64,000 nt of DNA from Psychrobacillus insolitus (GTDB lineage Bacteria; Bacillota; Bacilli; Bacillales_A; Planococcaceae). The stretch lies in contig NZ_QKZI01000002.1 in NCBI RefSeq assembly GCF_003254155.1, positions 310,001 to 374,000 of the forward strand, written 5' to 3'. This document shows, one piece after another, positions 53,979 to 62,465 of the stretch; the first letter of the stretch is position 1, and every line of letters begins with the position of its first letter. Both the position numbers and the translations under genes were made by a program. The notes below the pieces were generated by a model, which ran no database searches, was not told the origin of the DNA, and saw only the letters and a list, made by a program, of their open reading frames with translations.

Positions 53979-54064
53979 GTCTAGAGCAAGCAGTCATGTT
54001 CCTGCGCAAAGCTCATCGCAGAAGAACGGTGTCCCTCGGGGCAGAAACAGGCGCTTCCGCTTTT
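53979..54064 (-). repeat. AAAAGCGGAAGCGCC ... GTCTAG-ended intergenic element
   Basis: Read on the minus strand this 86-bp block starts AAAAGCGGAAGCGCC and ends CTCTAGAC. It is richer in GC than its surroundings. Those ends are, in my recollection, those of a short repeat common between genes in Bacillus and Lysinibacillus. Shorter remnants with the same ends are at 18066, 34879 and 35792. Confidence 0.55.
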
Positions 54065-54089
54065 CATACTTTAGTAGATAAAAATACAT

Positions 54090-54118
54090 TTGACTTTATA
54101 ATTATACAGTCATATACT
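54090..54118 (+). promoter_or_regulatory. Sigma-A promoter of argCJBD
   Basis: TTGACT (54090-54095), 17 bp, TATACT (54113-54118): five of six at both boxes. Start about 25 bases before the argC ATG. Confidence 0.8.
54091..54112. promoter_or_regulatory. Palindromic operator in the argC promoter spacer
   Basis: TGACT-t-TATAA is mirrored by TTATA-c-AGTCA, a 22-bp palindrome symmetric at all but one pair, filling the space between -35 and -10. The TATAATTATA centre resembles the middle of ARG boxes bound by AhrC/ArgR. Binding here would block polymerase. The flanks do not fit the ARG consensus well, so the regulator is inferred from the operon it controls. Confidence 0.55.
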
Positions 54119-54149
54119 AGTTCTAACTTATTTATATGGAGTGAGCGAA

Positions 54150-55184
54150 ATGAAAGTAGGAATTATTGGTGCAACAGGGTACGGTGGACTAGAGTTAATA
54201 AGAATTTTACATAATCATCCATCAGTATCGAACATTGATCTATTTACATCATCAGATGAAGGAAGTATTTTTTCTGATAAATATACACATTTACTGAATA
54301 TTTATGACCAAGATTTACTTAAAATAGATAATAGTAGGTTAAAAGAACTCGACGTAGTGTTTACAAGTACTCCTTCTGGCGTTTCTAGTACACTACTTCC
54401 TTCCTTAATCGGGCTTGGGCCAAAGCTAATTGACCTATCAGGGGATTTCCGATTGAAAGACTTAGCGGAGTATGAGCGATGGTATAAAAAAACACCAGCT
54501 CCTGCTGAGGCAGTTGAGCAAAGCGTATACGGATTAACCGAGTGGAATACAGAGGCTATAAAGGATGCGGCCATTATCGCAAATCCTGGATGCTACCCGA
54601 CGGCGGTACTGCTTTCCTTATTACCGCTCTTAAAAAATAACTTAATCGATGCAAATAATATTGTTATTGATGCGAAAAGTGGCGTATCTGGCGCTGGAAA
54701 CAAGCCTAGTCAAATGACGCATTTCAGTGAAACGAATGAAAATACAGCCATTTATAAAATTCACGAGCACCAACATATTCCAGAAATTGAGCAAGCGATT
54801 GGGATGTTTGCGAAACACCATTCACCAATTACTTTCACAACGACGCTAGTTCCAATGACTAGAGGGATACTTGCGACAAGTTATGTGCCAGTCACAACTG
54901 GGACTACTGAAAAGCAATTAGTTGAAGCACTTGAAGAGAAATATGCAGACCAGCCATTTGTACGTATCATAAAAGATGCTGCTAAATTTGGAACAAATCA
55001 AGTGCGCGGGAGTAATTACTGTGATATCCATGTGCGACTGGATCCACGAACAAACCGAGCTACAATCGTTTCAGCTATTGATAATTTAGTAAAAGGTGCG
55101 GCAGGTCAAGCGATTCAAAACATGAACGTGCAGTTCGGTTTAGACCAAACAACTGGTCTCCGTTTAGTACCGCTATTCATTTAA
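54150..55184 (+). CDS. argC: N-acetyl-gamma-glutamyl-phosphate reductase
   Basis: 344 residues. It reduces N-acetylglutamyl phosphate to the semialdehyde (third step of ornithine synthesis). The NADP loop VGIIGATGYGGLELIRIL opens the protein, and catalytic Cys148 lies in IANPGCYPTA. I start at ATG 54150, behind ATGGAGTGA; a GTG at 54141 lies inside that site. First gene of a tight four-gene arginine operon. Confidence 0.96.
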   Translation: MKVGIIGATGYGGLELIRILHNHPSVSNIDLFTSSDEGSIFSDKYTHLLNIYDQDLLKIDNSRLKELDVVFTSTPSGVSSTLLPSLIGLGPKLIDLSGDFRLKDLAEYERWYKKTPAPAEAVEQSVYGLTEWNTEAIKDAAIIANPGCYPTAVLLSLLPLLKNNLIDANNIVIDAKSGVSGAGNKPSQMTHFSETNENTAIYKIHEHQHIPEIEQAIGMFAKHHSPITFTTTLVPMTRGILATSYVPVTTGTTEKQLVEALEEKYADQPFVRIIKDAAKFGTNQVRGSNYCDIHVRLDPRTNRATIVSAIDNLVKGAAGQAIQNMNVQFGLDQTTGLRLVPLFI

Positions 55185-55203
55185 ATAATTGGAGGAGTAA
55201 ATC

Positions 55204-56430
55204 ATGAGTTCAAGCACAATGATTATGAAAAAAATTTCATTAAAAAATATAGCATCACCAAAAGGGTTTAAAGCAACTGGTATCCACTGTGGACTAAAGC
55301 ATAAGAAAAAGGATCTAGCATTACTTTTCAGTGAAGTTCCAGCAAGTGTAGCGGGCGTTTTCACAACAAATGCTATAAAAGCGGCACCACTTCTGATTAC
55401 GAAAGATGTTGTGTACCAAACAGGAAAAATACAAGCAATCATCGTAAATTCAGGGAATGCCAACGCCTGCACAGGTAAGCAAGGAATGGCAGATGCATAC
55501 ACGATGCAAAAATTAACAGCTGAAAAACTAGGCATTGCGCGTAATTTAGTTGGCGTTGCATCAACTGGTGTTATTGGGGAAATGATGAAAATGGATCCAA
55601 TCATTACTGGGATTCAACAATTAGAACCAATTGACGAACTAGAAGGCGCTATTGGATTCTCTCAATCGATTATGACAACGGATACCGTTACGAAAAACAC
55701 TGCTTATAAAACAATGATCGATGGCAAAGAAGTGATTATTGCTGGAACTGCAAAAGGTTCTGGAATGATCGAACCTAATATGGCGACGATGCTTGGCTTT
55801 ATAACAACGGATGCGAACATCGAATCCAAATATCTGCAATCTGCATTGAAATCAATTACCGACATTACGTTCAACTCAATTACAGTCGACGGTGATACTT
55901 CGACAAATGATATGGTCATTGTTATGGCAAACGGGATGGCGGAAAATAATACGCTAACACCTGATCATCCAGAATGGGAAAATTTTGTGAAAACATTACA
56001 TGCTGTGTCACAAGACTTAGCGAAAATGATTGCAAAAGATGGAGAAGGTGCTACGAAATTAATTGAAGTGGAAGTTAAAGGTGCAATTTCCGATGTAGAA
56101 GCACGTAAAATAGCGAAAACTGTAGTTGGTTCACCACTTGTGAAAACAGCTGTATTTGGAAATGACGCAAACTGGGGTAGAATCATTGCGGCTGTAGGCT
56201 ATAGTGGTGCTACACTTGATCCATATGCCATCACAATTCATCTAGGTTCTACAAAAGTTGTAGAAAACGGAGAGCCGGTTAGCTTCTCAGAGGAAGATTT
56301 AATTGTTTATTTGAAACAACCAGAAGTGAAAATTTTTGTCGATATTCATCAAGGAGCAGGCCACGGCTTAGCTTGGGGGTGTGATTTAACGTATGACTAT
56401 GTCCAAATCAACGCAAGCTACCGTTCTTAA
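55204..56430 (+). CDS. argJ: Bifunctional ornithine acetyltransferase / N-acetylglutamate synthase
   Basis: 408 residues. It moves acetyl from N-acetylornithine to glutamate, recycling the acetyl group, and usually can also use acetyl-CoA. The precursor self-cleaves before Thr195 in EPNMATMLGF, creating alpha and beta chains. The operon has no argA or argE, which fits the cyclic pathway. Start ATG 55204 follows GGAGGAG. Its end overlaps argB by 38 bases. Confidence 0.96.
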   Translation: MSSSTMIMKKISLKNIASPKGFKATGIHCGLKHKKKDLALLFSEVPASVAGVFTTNAIKAAPLLITKDVVYQTGKIQAIIVNSGNANACTGKQGMADAYTMQKLTAEKLGIARNLVGVASTGVIGEMMKMDPIITGIQQLEPIDELEGAIGFSQSIMTTDTVTKNTAYKTMIDGKEVIIAGTAKGSGMIEPNMATMLGFITTDANIESKYLQSALKSITDITFNSITVDGDTSTNDMVIVMANGMAENNTLTPDHPEWENFVKTLHAVSQDLAKMIAKDGEGATKLIEVEVKGAISDVEARKIAKTVVGSPLVKTAVFGNDANWGRIIAAVGYSGATLDPYAITIHLGSTKVVENGEPVSFSEEDLIVYLKQPEVKIFVDIHQGAGHGLAWGCDLTYDYVQINASYRS

Positions 56431-57172
56431 ACGCATCGTTGTCAAACTAGGAGGCAGTATGCTCGAAGGGTTGAATGATCAGTTTTTCATGAACTTCAAG
56501 CGACTGCAAGAAGAAGGAAATCAGTTAATCATCGTACATGGCGGAGGTCCGGCGATTAACAAAGAATTGGCACGAAATAACGTTACATCAACTACTATAA
56601 ACGGTATCCGAGTAACTTCTAAGGAAGCGGTCGGGATCGTCCAGTCAACTTTAATCGGCAAAGTCAATCCGGCTTTAGTTCACGAGTTGAATAAAGACGG
56701 GATTGTAGCAGTAGGCTTAAGTGGCTATGATGGACAACTACTAGAATGTACATTATTAAATGAAGAAATATATGGCTTCGTAGGAGAAATACAACAAGTA
56801 AATACGTCCCTACTAGACACGTTTCTACAAGCTGGAGTCACGCCAGTTATTGCTTGTATTGGGTGTACAGCAGATGGACATGCATTAAACATTAATGGAG
56901 ACACGGTGGCAAGTGAAATCGCGCTCGCAATGAAAGCCGATAGTTTATTGCTCGTAACGGATACACCAGGTATTAAAATCAATGACGTAGTGCAAGAAAT
57001 GGTTACGCAAGCGGAAATAGATAATTGGATTGAAACAGGAGATATTTTCGGCGGCATGATTCCCAAAGTGCAAGCCGCTGTAGAGTGCTTACAATCTGGT
57101 ATTCCATCCGTTCAAATAGTTGGAGAAAAGCTAGTAGGAACGGTAATCATATCTCAGGAGGTAAACGCATGA
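56393..57172 (+). CDS. argB: Acetylglutamate kinase
   Basis: 259 residues of the amino acid kinase family: VVKLGGSMLEG at the N-terminus, VHGGGPAINKEL, and VTDTPGIKIND near residue 185. It phosphorylates N-acetylglutamate. The short length and lack of the N-terminal helix of arginine-sensitive kinases suggest that it is not arginine-inhibited. It begins inside argJ; ATG 56399 is an alternative start. Confidence 0.95.
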   Translation: MTMSKSTQATVLKRIVVKLGGSMLEGLNDQFFMNFKRLQEEGNQLIIVHGGGPAINKELARNNVTSTTINGIRVTSKEAVGIVQSTLIGKVNPALVHELNKDGIVAVGLSGYDGQLLECTLLNEEIYGFVGEIQQVNTSLLDTFLQAGVTPVIACIGCTADGHALNINGDTVASEIALAMKADSLLLVTDTPGIKINDVVQEMVTQAEIDNWIETGDIFGGMIPKVQAAVECLQSGIPSVQIVGEKLVGTVIISQEVNA

Positions 57173-58299
57173 GTTCATTATTTAAAAATTACGGCCGTCG
57201 TCCCGTTCATTTAGTGAGCGGCAAAGGCACGATTGTAACAGATGAAACGGGGAAAGAATACCTTGATTTCACGAGTGGAATAGCAGTACTTAGTTTAGGC
57301 CATGCACATCCTGCAATCGTAGAAGCGATTCAAAAGCAAGCAGAGAAACTTTGGCATACATCAAATTTATTTGAAAGTCCGGAGCAAGAAAAATTAGCTG
57401 CGACACTAGAGAAAGACACACATCTGGCTCATGCCTTTTTCTGTAATAGTGGAGCAGAAGCAAACGAAGCAGCGATTAAACTAGCTCGCAAGCATACACA
57501 AAAACATGTCATCATCACATTCGAAAAATCTTTCCACGGACGTACTTTTGGAGCGATGTCCGCAACTGGGCAAGAAAAAATACGCCAAGGATTTGGACCA
57601 TTACTAGAAACATTTAAAACGATTCCTTTCAATGATGTAGCTGCACTAGAAGCAGTCATTGATGACGAAGTAGCAGCAATCATGCTTGAAGTGATCCAAG
57701 GAGAAGGCGGCGTGAACCAAATCTCTCCTGAATTAGCACAAGCAATCACGGATATCTGTTCAGAAAAAGGCATCTTACTGATCGTAGACGAAGTGCAAAC
57801 AGGAATCGGACGTACAGGAACTCGCTACGCATACGAGCAAACCGTACTGAAACCCGACATCATGACACTAGCAAAAGGCCTAGGCGGAGGCTTCCCAATC
57901 GGAGCAATGCTTGGCACAAGCGCTCTATACGAAACGTTCGGACCAGGTACACACGGAACCACTTTCGGAGGAAACCCACTAGCCGTTTCAGTTGCACAAA
58001 CCGTATTAAATCATGTATTCAACCCAACATTCTTAACCAATGTCAACGAAAAATCGACATACTTTAAAGAAAAACTAGCAGCATCACTTCCAAACCATAC
58101 CATCGTAGGCTCCGGTCTACTACTCGGTATCGTATGCGCTGAAGACGTAGCACCATACGTAAACCTTGCCGAACAAGCAGGGCTACTACTAGTATCAGCA
58201 GGACCAAACGTCATCAGACTCCTGCCGCCACTAACCGTAACAAACGAAGAAATCGATCAAGCAGTAGCGATACTAGCGAATATACTAAATAGCAATTAA
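57169..58299 (+). CDS. argD: Acetylornithine aminotransferase
   Basis: 376 residues, class III PLP aminotransferase. It converts N-acetylglutamate semialdehyde to N-acetylornithine. Motifs are FCNSGAEANEAAIKLAR, SFHGRTFGAMSATGQ, VDEVQTGIGRTG and the PLP lysine Lys236 in LAKGLGGGFPIGA. Start ATG 57169 follows CAGGAGG and overlaps the argB stop (ATGA). The carAB-argF genes that often follow are absent; a terminator and repeats come next. Confidence 0.96.
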   Translation: MSSLFKNYGRRPVHLVSGKGTIVTDETGKEYLDFTSGIAVLSLGHAHPAIVEAIQKQAEKLWHTSNLFESPEQEKLAATLEKDTHLAHAFFCNSGAEANEAAIKLARKHTQKHVIITFEKSFHGRTFGAMSATGQEKIRQGFGPLLETFKTIPFNDVAALEAVIDDEVAAIMLEVIQGEGGVNQISPELAQAITDICSEKGILLIVDEVQTGIGRTGTRYAYEQTVLKPDIMTLAKGLGGGFPIGAMLGTSALYETFGPGTHGTTFGGNPLAVSVAQTVLNHVFNPTFLTNVNEKSTYFKEKLAASLPNHTIVGSGLLLGIVCAEDVAPYVNLAEQAGLLLVSAGPNVIRLLPPLTVTNEEIDQAVAILANILNSN

Positions 58300-58317
58300 A
58301 GCGCTATTTACCACAGT

Positions 58318-58347
58318 AAAAGCCACCCAACTTAGGGTGGCTTTTAT
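58318..58347 (+). terminator. Terminator of argCJBD
   Basis: A perfect 11-bp stem AAAAGCCACCC / GGGTGGCTTTT (58318-58328 with 58335-58345), loop AACTTA, then T-rich DNA. Confidence 0.92.
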
Positions 58348-58403
58348 TGTGTTTCTACTTTTCAATTTGGGAAAACTGGCTAAGAGGGGAAAGAAACAGC
58401 CCC

Positions 58404-58429
58404 GCCCAGGAGTTAGCCACAAATTGAAG
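58404..58429 (+). repeat. Second copy of the 26-bp GCCCAG-AGCCACAAAT unit
   Basis: It matches 40550-40575 at 25 of 26 places. It begins about 55 bases after the argD terminator and lies about 95 bases ahead of array E, just as the first copy lies in the same gap as array C. Confidence 0.65.
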
Positions 58430-58524
58430 GAATATTTGAGTCTGACACAGGGACAGGGCACAATTTTCACTTTGCTAGGTGCATTTCACGGCTGGATGTT
58501 ATATTAAAATTTAACAGATTCCTT

Positions 58525-58932
58525 ACGAGTTCCACTCAAAGCACGACAAGTTCCACACAAACACGCGAGTTCCACCCAAACACACACAAGTTCCACAAAA
58601 GCACGCACGAGTTCCACGCAAAGCACGACAAGCTCCACTCAAACACACGAGTTCCACACAACCAAACGCAAGTTCCACAAAAGCACGCACGAGTTCCACA
58701 CAAAGCACGACAAGTTCCACACAAGCACGCGAGTTCCACTCAAACACACGCAAGTTCCACCTAAACGCACACAAGTTCCACGCAAAGCACGACAAGCTCC
58801 ACACAAACACGCGAGTTCCACAAAAGCACGCACGAGTTCCACGCAAACACACGCGAGTTCCACACAACCAAACGCGAGTTCCACAAAAGCACGACAAGTT
58901 CCACCCAAACGCACGACAAGTTCCACCCAACC
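58525..58932 (-). repeat. GTGTGGAACTC tandem array E (about 20 units, inverted)
   Basis: On the plus strand it reads CGAGTTCCACAC..., so the core GTGGAACTCG lies on the minus strand, opposite to arrays A-D. About twenty units with spacers such as CGTGCTTT and CGTGTTTG; most are near 21 bp, so several minus-strand frames stay open across it by arithmetic alone. It fills the gap between argD and the UDP-ManNAc dehydrogenase gene. Confidence 0.9.
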
Positions 58933-58963
58933 CCCGCCACACCAACCCCCAAATAACACAAAC

Positions 58964-58992
58964 GTGTAAAACCCTTAAAAATGTGCTATAAT
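58964..58992 (+). promoter_or_regulatory. Promoter of the UDP-ManNAc dehydrogenase gene
   Basis: A perfect extended -10 TGCTATAAT (58984-58992) with a weak -35 GTGTAA (58964-58969) at 17 bp. It starts about 30 bases after array E. Confidence 0.7.
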
Positions 58993-59026
58993 ACTGCAGT
59001 GTAAATAAAGAAAGGAAGTACCTAAA

Positions 59027-60313
59027 ATGCAAAAAACAATATGTGTGATAGGCCTAGGTTACATCGGACTTCCAACCGCAGTAACATTCGCAAACCACGG
59101 TGTCAGAGTACATGGGGTAGACGTAAACGAAAAAGCAGTAGAAATGATTCAAAATAAGCAACTTCATATAGAAGAAAATGGTCTCCAAGAAAGATTGGAT
59201 AAAGCAATCGACGAAGGCCTACTAACAGTTTCCACAACACCAATAGAAGCAGACATATTCATCGTCGCAGTACCATCACCAATCAACGCTGATAAAACAG
59301 CAAATCTAGAATACGTTCGTGCTGCAACAGCATCAATCATTCCTTATGTAAAAGAAGGTAACTTAGTAGTACTAGAATCTACAGTGCCACCAAAAACAGT
59401 AGAAAACATCATGCTACCAGAACTAGTGAAAACTGGTCTCGAAATCGGTACACAACTATACGTATCCCATTCACCAGAGCGCGTTATTCCTGGTAAAATC
59501 TTTGAAGAATTAGTGAATAATGACCGTATTGTTGGGGGAATTAACGAAAAATCATCCCAATTAACGAAAGAACTTTACGAAACATTTGTTAAAGGAAAAA
59601 TTCACATTACAGACGCGACAACAGCGGAACTAGTAAAAGTAATGGAAAACACATACCGTGACGTGAACATTGCCTTTGCAAACGAGCTAGCAAAAATTGC
59701 AGAGAAAATTGACGTGAATATTTGGGAAGCGATCCATTTTGCAAACTTCCATCCACGTGTAAACATTCACTATCCAGGTCCTGGAGTAGGAGGACATTGT
59801 ATCGCAGTTGATCCGTGGTTCCTTGTAGAATTGGATCCAGAAGCAGCAATTATTCACCAAGCACGTATTACAAATGATGGAATGCCGGAATACACAGCTC
59901 TAAAAACGAACAAAATCCTGTCAGAAACAAACAAAACAGGTGGAAAAGTCGCTGTATTTGGATTAGCATTCAAAGGGAATGTAGATGATATGCGTGAAAG
60001 CCCATCAACAGAAGTAATTGTAGAACTACAAAAACTAGGGCTAGAAGTAGTGTCATACGATCCGCATATTAAAACAAACACGCATCCGACACAAACACAA
60101 TCACTACAAGAAGCAACATCAGGAGCAGACATCATCCTTGTTCTAACAGATCATAAAGAATTCAAAGAATTACAACCAACAACTATCCTAGATAACCTAA
60201 ATTCCGCAATCGTATTAGATACGAAAAACTGTCTACAACGTGCAGAATGGGAAGCAGCAGGATTTGTTTTTTACACACTTGGTGACTCTAAAAACAAAAA
60301 CCTCAATAAATAG
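59027..60313 (+). CDS. wecC: UDP-N-acetyl-D-mannosamine dehydrogenase
   Basis: 428 residues of the UDP-glucose/GDP-mannose dehydrogenase family. The NAD loop VIGLGYIGLPTAVTFA opens the protein, SHSPERVIPG follows, and the catalytic Cys258 lies in GPGVGGHCIAVDPWF. The latter form is typical of WecC/MnaB-type enzymes that make UDP-ManNAcA. UDP-ManNAc would come from the epimerase at 20914. The ATG at 59027 follows AAAGGAAG. Substrate is inferred from motif and neighbours. Confidence 0.9.
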   Translation: MQKTICVIGLGYIGLPTAVTFANHGVRVHGVDVNEKAVEMIQNKQLHIEENGLQERLDKAIDEGLLTVSTTPIEADIFIVAVPSPINADKTANLEYVRAATASIIPYVKEGNLVVLESTVPPKTVENIMLPELVKTGLEIGTQLYVSHSPERVIPGKIFEELVNNDRIVGGINEKSSQLTKELYETFVKGKIHITDATTAELVKVMENTYRDVNIAFANELAKIAEKIDVNIWEAIHFANFHPRVNIHYPGPGVGGHCIAVDPWFLVELDPEAAIIHQARITNDGMPEYTALKTNKILSETNKTGGKVAVFGLAFKGNVDDMRESPSTEVIVELQKLGLEVVSYDPHIKTNTHPTQTQSLQEATSGADIILVLTDHKEFKELQPTTILDNLNSAIVLDTKNCLQRAEWEAAGFVFYTLGDSKNKNLNK

Positions 60314-60327
60314 GAGCTATTAAACCC

Positions 60328-61035
60328 ATGAAAGAAATAATTCTAGGCGTGAAAGTAGATACAGACAACTACGACGAGCTGATTAAAAAACTATTCAAGC
60401 GAATAGACAACAAAGAAAAATCATTAGTCGTAGCAATAAACCCTGAAAAACTGATGAAAGCAAAAGAAGATCAGTCTTTAAAAGACCTTCTAAACCGTGC
60501 AGAATTCCAAATTCCGGACGGTATAGGAGTCATCCTTGCATCAAAGTTAAATAAAGGGAATATCAAATCTCGTGTAACTGGTATCGACATGATGGATCGT
60601 ATCGTTAGAGAAGCTGCCAAAACTGGTAAGTCTATTTACCTTTACGGAGCAAAACCAGGTGTTGCCGATCAAGCAGCCCAAGCACTGAGAAGTAAATACC
60701 CATCACTAAAAATAGCAGGTATCCAAGACGGCTATGAACAAGATAACGAAAAAGTAATCCAAAAAATTAATGAAGTAAAACCAGAAATCCTTTTTGTTGC
60801 AATGGGAAGTCCAAGACAAGAAAACTGGATCGAAGCAAACAGGGACAGACTCTATCCATCGCTATATCAAGGAGTGGGTGGATCATTCGACGTTTTAGCA
60901 GGTAATGTAAAACGTGCACCGAAGCTCTTTTTAAACACTGGAACAGAGTGGTTATATCGTTTAATGATAGAACCGACTAGAATAAAAAGGCAACTGGCAT
61001 TACCATTATTCTTAGTTGAAACATTAAAGAAATAA
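60328..61035 (+). CDS. tagA: ManNAc transferase of the TagA/WecG family
   Basis: 235 residues of glycosyltransferase family 26: INPEKLMKAKED, the catalytic Asp in FQIPDGIGV, VTGIDMMDRI, LYGAKPGVADQA and MGSPRQENWI. TagA adds ManNAc to undecaprenyl-PP-GlcNAc to form the wall teichoic acid linkage unit; WecG adds ManNAcA in enterobacterial common antigen. The dehydrogenase 15 bases upstream makes ManNAcA transfer possible. The C-terminal basic helix (PTRIKRQLALP) should bind the membrane. Confidence 0.92.
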   Translation: MKEIILGVKVDTDNYDELIKKLFKRIDNKEKSLVVAINPEKLMKAKEDQSLKDLLNRAEFQIPDGIGVILASKLNKGNIKSRVTGIDMMDRIVREAAKTGKSIYLYGAKPGVADQAAQALRSKYPSLKIAGIQDGYEQDNEKVIQKINEVKPEILFVAMGSPRQENWIEANRDRLYPSLYQGVGGSFDVLAGNVKRAPKLFLNTGTEWLYRLMIEPTRIKRQLALPLFLVETLKK

Positions 61036-61065
61036 GTACTATTTTGTATAACTGGATGTAACAAA

Positions 61066-61104
61066 GATGCACTTCCTATGATTTATGGGAAGTGCATCTT
61101 TTTT
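61066..61104 (+). terminator. Terminator of the wecC-tagA pair
   Basis: An 11-bp stem GATGCACTTCC / GGAAGTGCATC (61066-61076 with 61088-61098), followed by TTTTTT. Confidence 0.93.
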
Positions 61105-61408
61105 GCGTTCGGGTAAAGAGAGGGTCAATCTAGAAAGTGAGATTATTAATCTATCATTTAGGAGATTTGGTTTTGTCCGATTCTAATGGGATTAACAGAG
61201 GATATCTATTTATGTTTTGTTGTGTTCGATAGACTCTTTGTTACGCTCGTGCTAAATTTGTCTTCATTAAAAAATACTAATTCTTGCTATCTAATCAGAA
61301 AAAAAGTTACTCTGACAATAAAAACCTCTACTAAATCACCTCTATTAGGCATGAATCAACGATGTTATATACCCTTTAAACTCTATGTTTAAAAGCGTTT
61401 TAGAAGAC

Positions 61409-61436
61409 TGTAATATAATTGTAATAAACTTGTAAA
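61409..61436 (+). promoter_or_regulatory. WalR box: three tandem half-sites
   Basis: TGTAAT (61409), TGTAAT (61420) and TGTAAA (61431) are each separated by exactly five bases, so both adjacent pairs fit the WalR/YycF consensus TGTWAH-N5-TGTWAH. The last half-site ends ten bases before the -35 of the hydrolase promoter, the position expected for activation by the essential WalKR system. The rest of the gap after tagA (61105-61408) holds no gene I can support. Confidence 0.8.
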
Positions 61437-61446
61437 CTAAATGAAG

Positions 61447-61475
61447 TTGAGTTTATGACTCTATTTATCTATAGT
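61447..61475 (+). promoter_or_regulatory. Sigma-A promoter of the NlpC/P60 gene
   Basis: TTGAGT (61447-61452), 17 bp, TATAGT (61470-61475). The start is about 55 bases before the ATG. Confidence 0.7.
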
Positions 61476-61534
61476 TAGTAACAGATAAGAGTATTCGGAT
61501 TGATTTATAACTGAGATGTTTTGGAGGAGAAAAA

Positions 61535-62335
61535 ATGAAGAAGTTTTTAACAACAGTAATAATGGCAGGAGCACTTTTGATAGCAAGTCCTGTAGGTGCT
61601 GCTAATCTTGAATTTTCAAATGCACAGAACAAGGAAGTTACAAAATCAACTGTAAGCTACGCAAATCCATCAGTAGATCAAGTTGCTTCTAGTAGAGCAT
61701 ATACTGTCTCTGGAACATACAAAACAAATTACAATACAAACGTTCGCGCGGATGCAGGAACAAACTATAAAAAAGTGACATTAGCAAAAAAAGGCACGAT
61801 AGTTACTGCAACACATAAAAAAACAATTGGTGGAAAAGTTTGGTATAAAGTAAATGTAAACGGCAAATCTGGTTGGATACTAAGCTCACTTCTAGCAATA
61901 GTTAAACCAACAAAAAAAGCTACAACTGCTAAAATAACAACAAAAGCTGTAACTAAAACTTCTTCAAATATTAGTACAACAAATTCTTCTAATATGATTA
62001 GTGTTGCAAAATCACTATTAGGCACACCTTACCGTTTTGGTGGAACTACAACAGCAGGATTTGACTGCAGTGGATATGTACAATATGTTTATAAAAAATC
62101 TGGTAAAAATATTTCAAGAAATACAGCAACACAATTTGCTCAAACGGATACAGTTAAAAATCCACAACCGGGAGACTTAGTGTTTTTCGCAAATACATAT
62201 AAGTCTGGAATTTCTCACGTAGGTATTTATATTGGAAACAATAGTTTTATTCATTCTGGTGGTAAAAAAGCAGAAATTATAAGCTTAAATAATTCGTATT
62301 GGGGCAAGAAATTCCATAGTTTCAAACGTCTATAA
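61535..62335 (+). CDS. Secreted SH3b-NlpC/P60 cell wall endopeptidase
   Basis: 266 residues. A signal peptide (about residues 1-23, ending VGAANL) is followed by one bacterial SH3 domain (about residues 57-115: YNTNVRADAGTNYKKV ... VNGKSGWILSSLL), a Thr/Lys/Ser linker, and a C-terminal NlpC/P60 domain with catalytic Cys178 (GFDCSGYVQ) and His228 (ISHVGIYIG). It should cut D-Glu-meso-DAP bonds in the wall, like LytE/LytF/CwlO. The WalR box upstream agrees with that role. Start ATG 61535 follows GGAGGAG. Confidence 0.93.
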   Translation: MKKFLTTVIMAGALLIASPVGAANLEFSNAQNKEVTKSTVSYANPSVDQVASSRAYTVSGTYKTNYNTNVRADAGTNYKKVTLAKKGTIVTATHKKTIGGKVWYKVNVNGKSGWILSSLLAIVKPTKKATTAKITTKAVTKTSSNISTTNSSNMISVAKSLLGTPYRFGGTTTAGFDCSGYVQYVYKKSGKNISRNTATQFAQTDTVKNPQPGDLVFFANTYKSGISHVGIYIGNNSFIHSGGKKAEIISLNNSYWGKKFHSFKRL

Positions 62336-62350
62336 TAGAATTTCTTTATA

Positions 62351-62389
62351 AAACTACCTATCATCTATTTGATAGGTAGTTTTTTTAGA
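62351..62389 (+). terminator. Terminator of the NlpC/P60 gene
   Basis: A perfect 13-bp stem AAACTACCTATCA / TGATAGGTAGTTT (62351-62363 with 62370-62382), with T-run. Confidence 0.93.
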
Positions 62390-62465
62390 TTCAGTGTTAT
62401 AATGAAGGGAAAATGAATTCTTTTTATGTCTATATAATTATCCAGTAATAGGGGGGATCATTAAA

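Noticed and set aside
31443-58932. CRISPR arrays
   Set aside because: Units are contiguous with no unique spacers of constant length, and no cas genes are present.
58523-59032. Minus-strand open frames of up to 169 codons across array E
   Set aside because: Several frames are open at once because the repeat period is near 21 bp; the products are Trp/Asn/Cys/Val repeats with no ribosome site or family.
61186-61392. 68-codon frame before the WalR box
   Set aside because: No ribosome site and no recognisable features; probably chance in AT-rich DNA.
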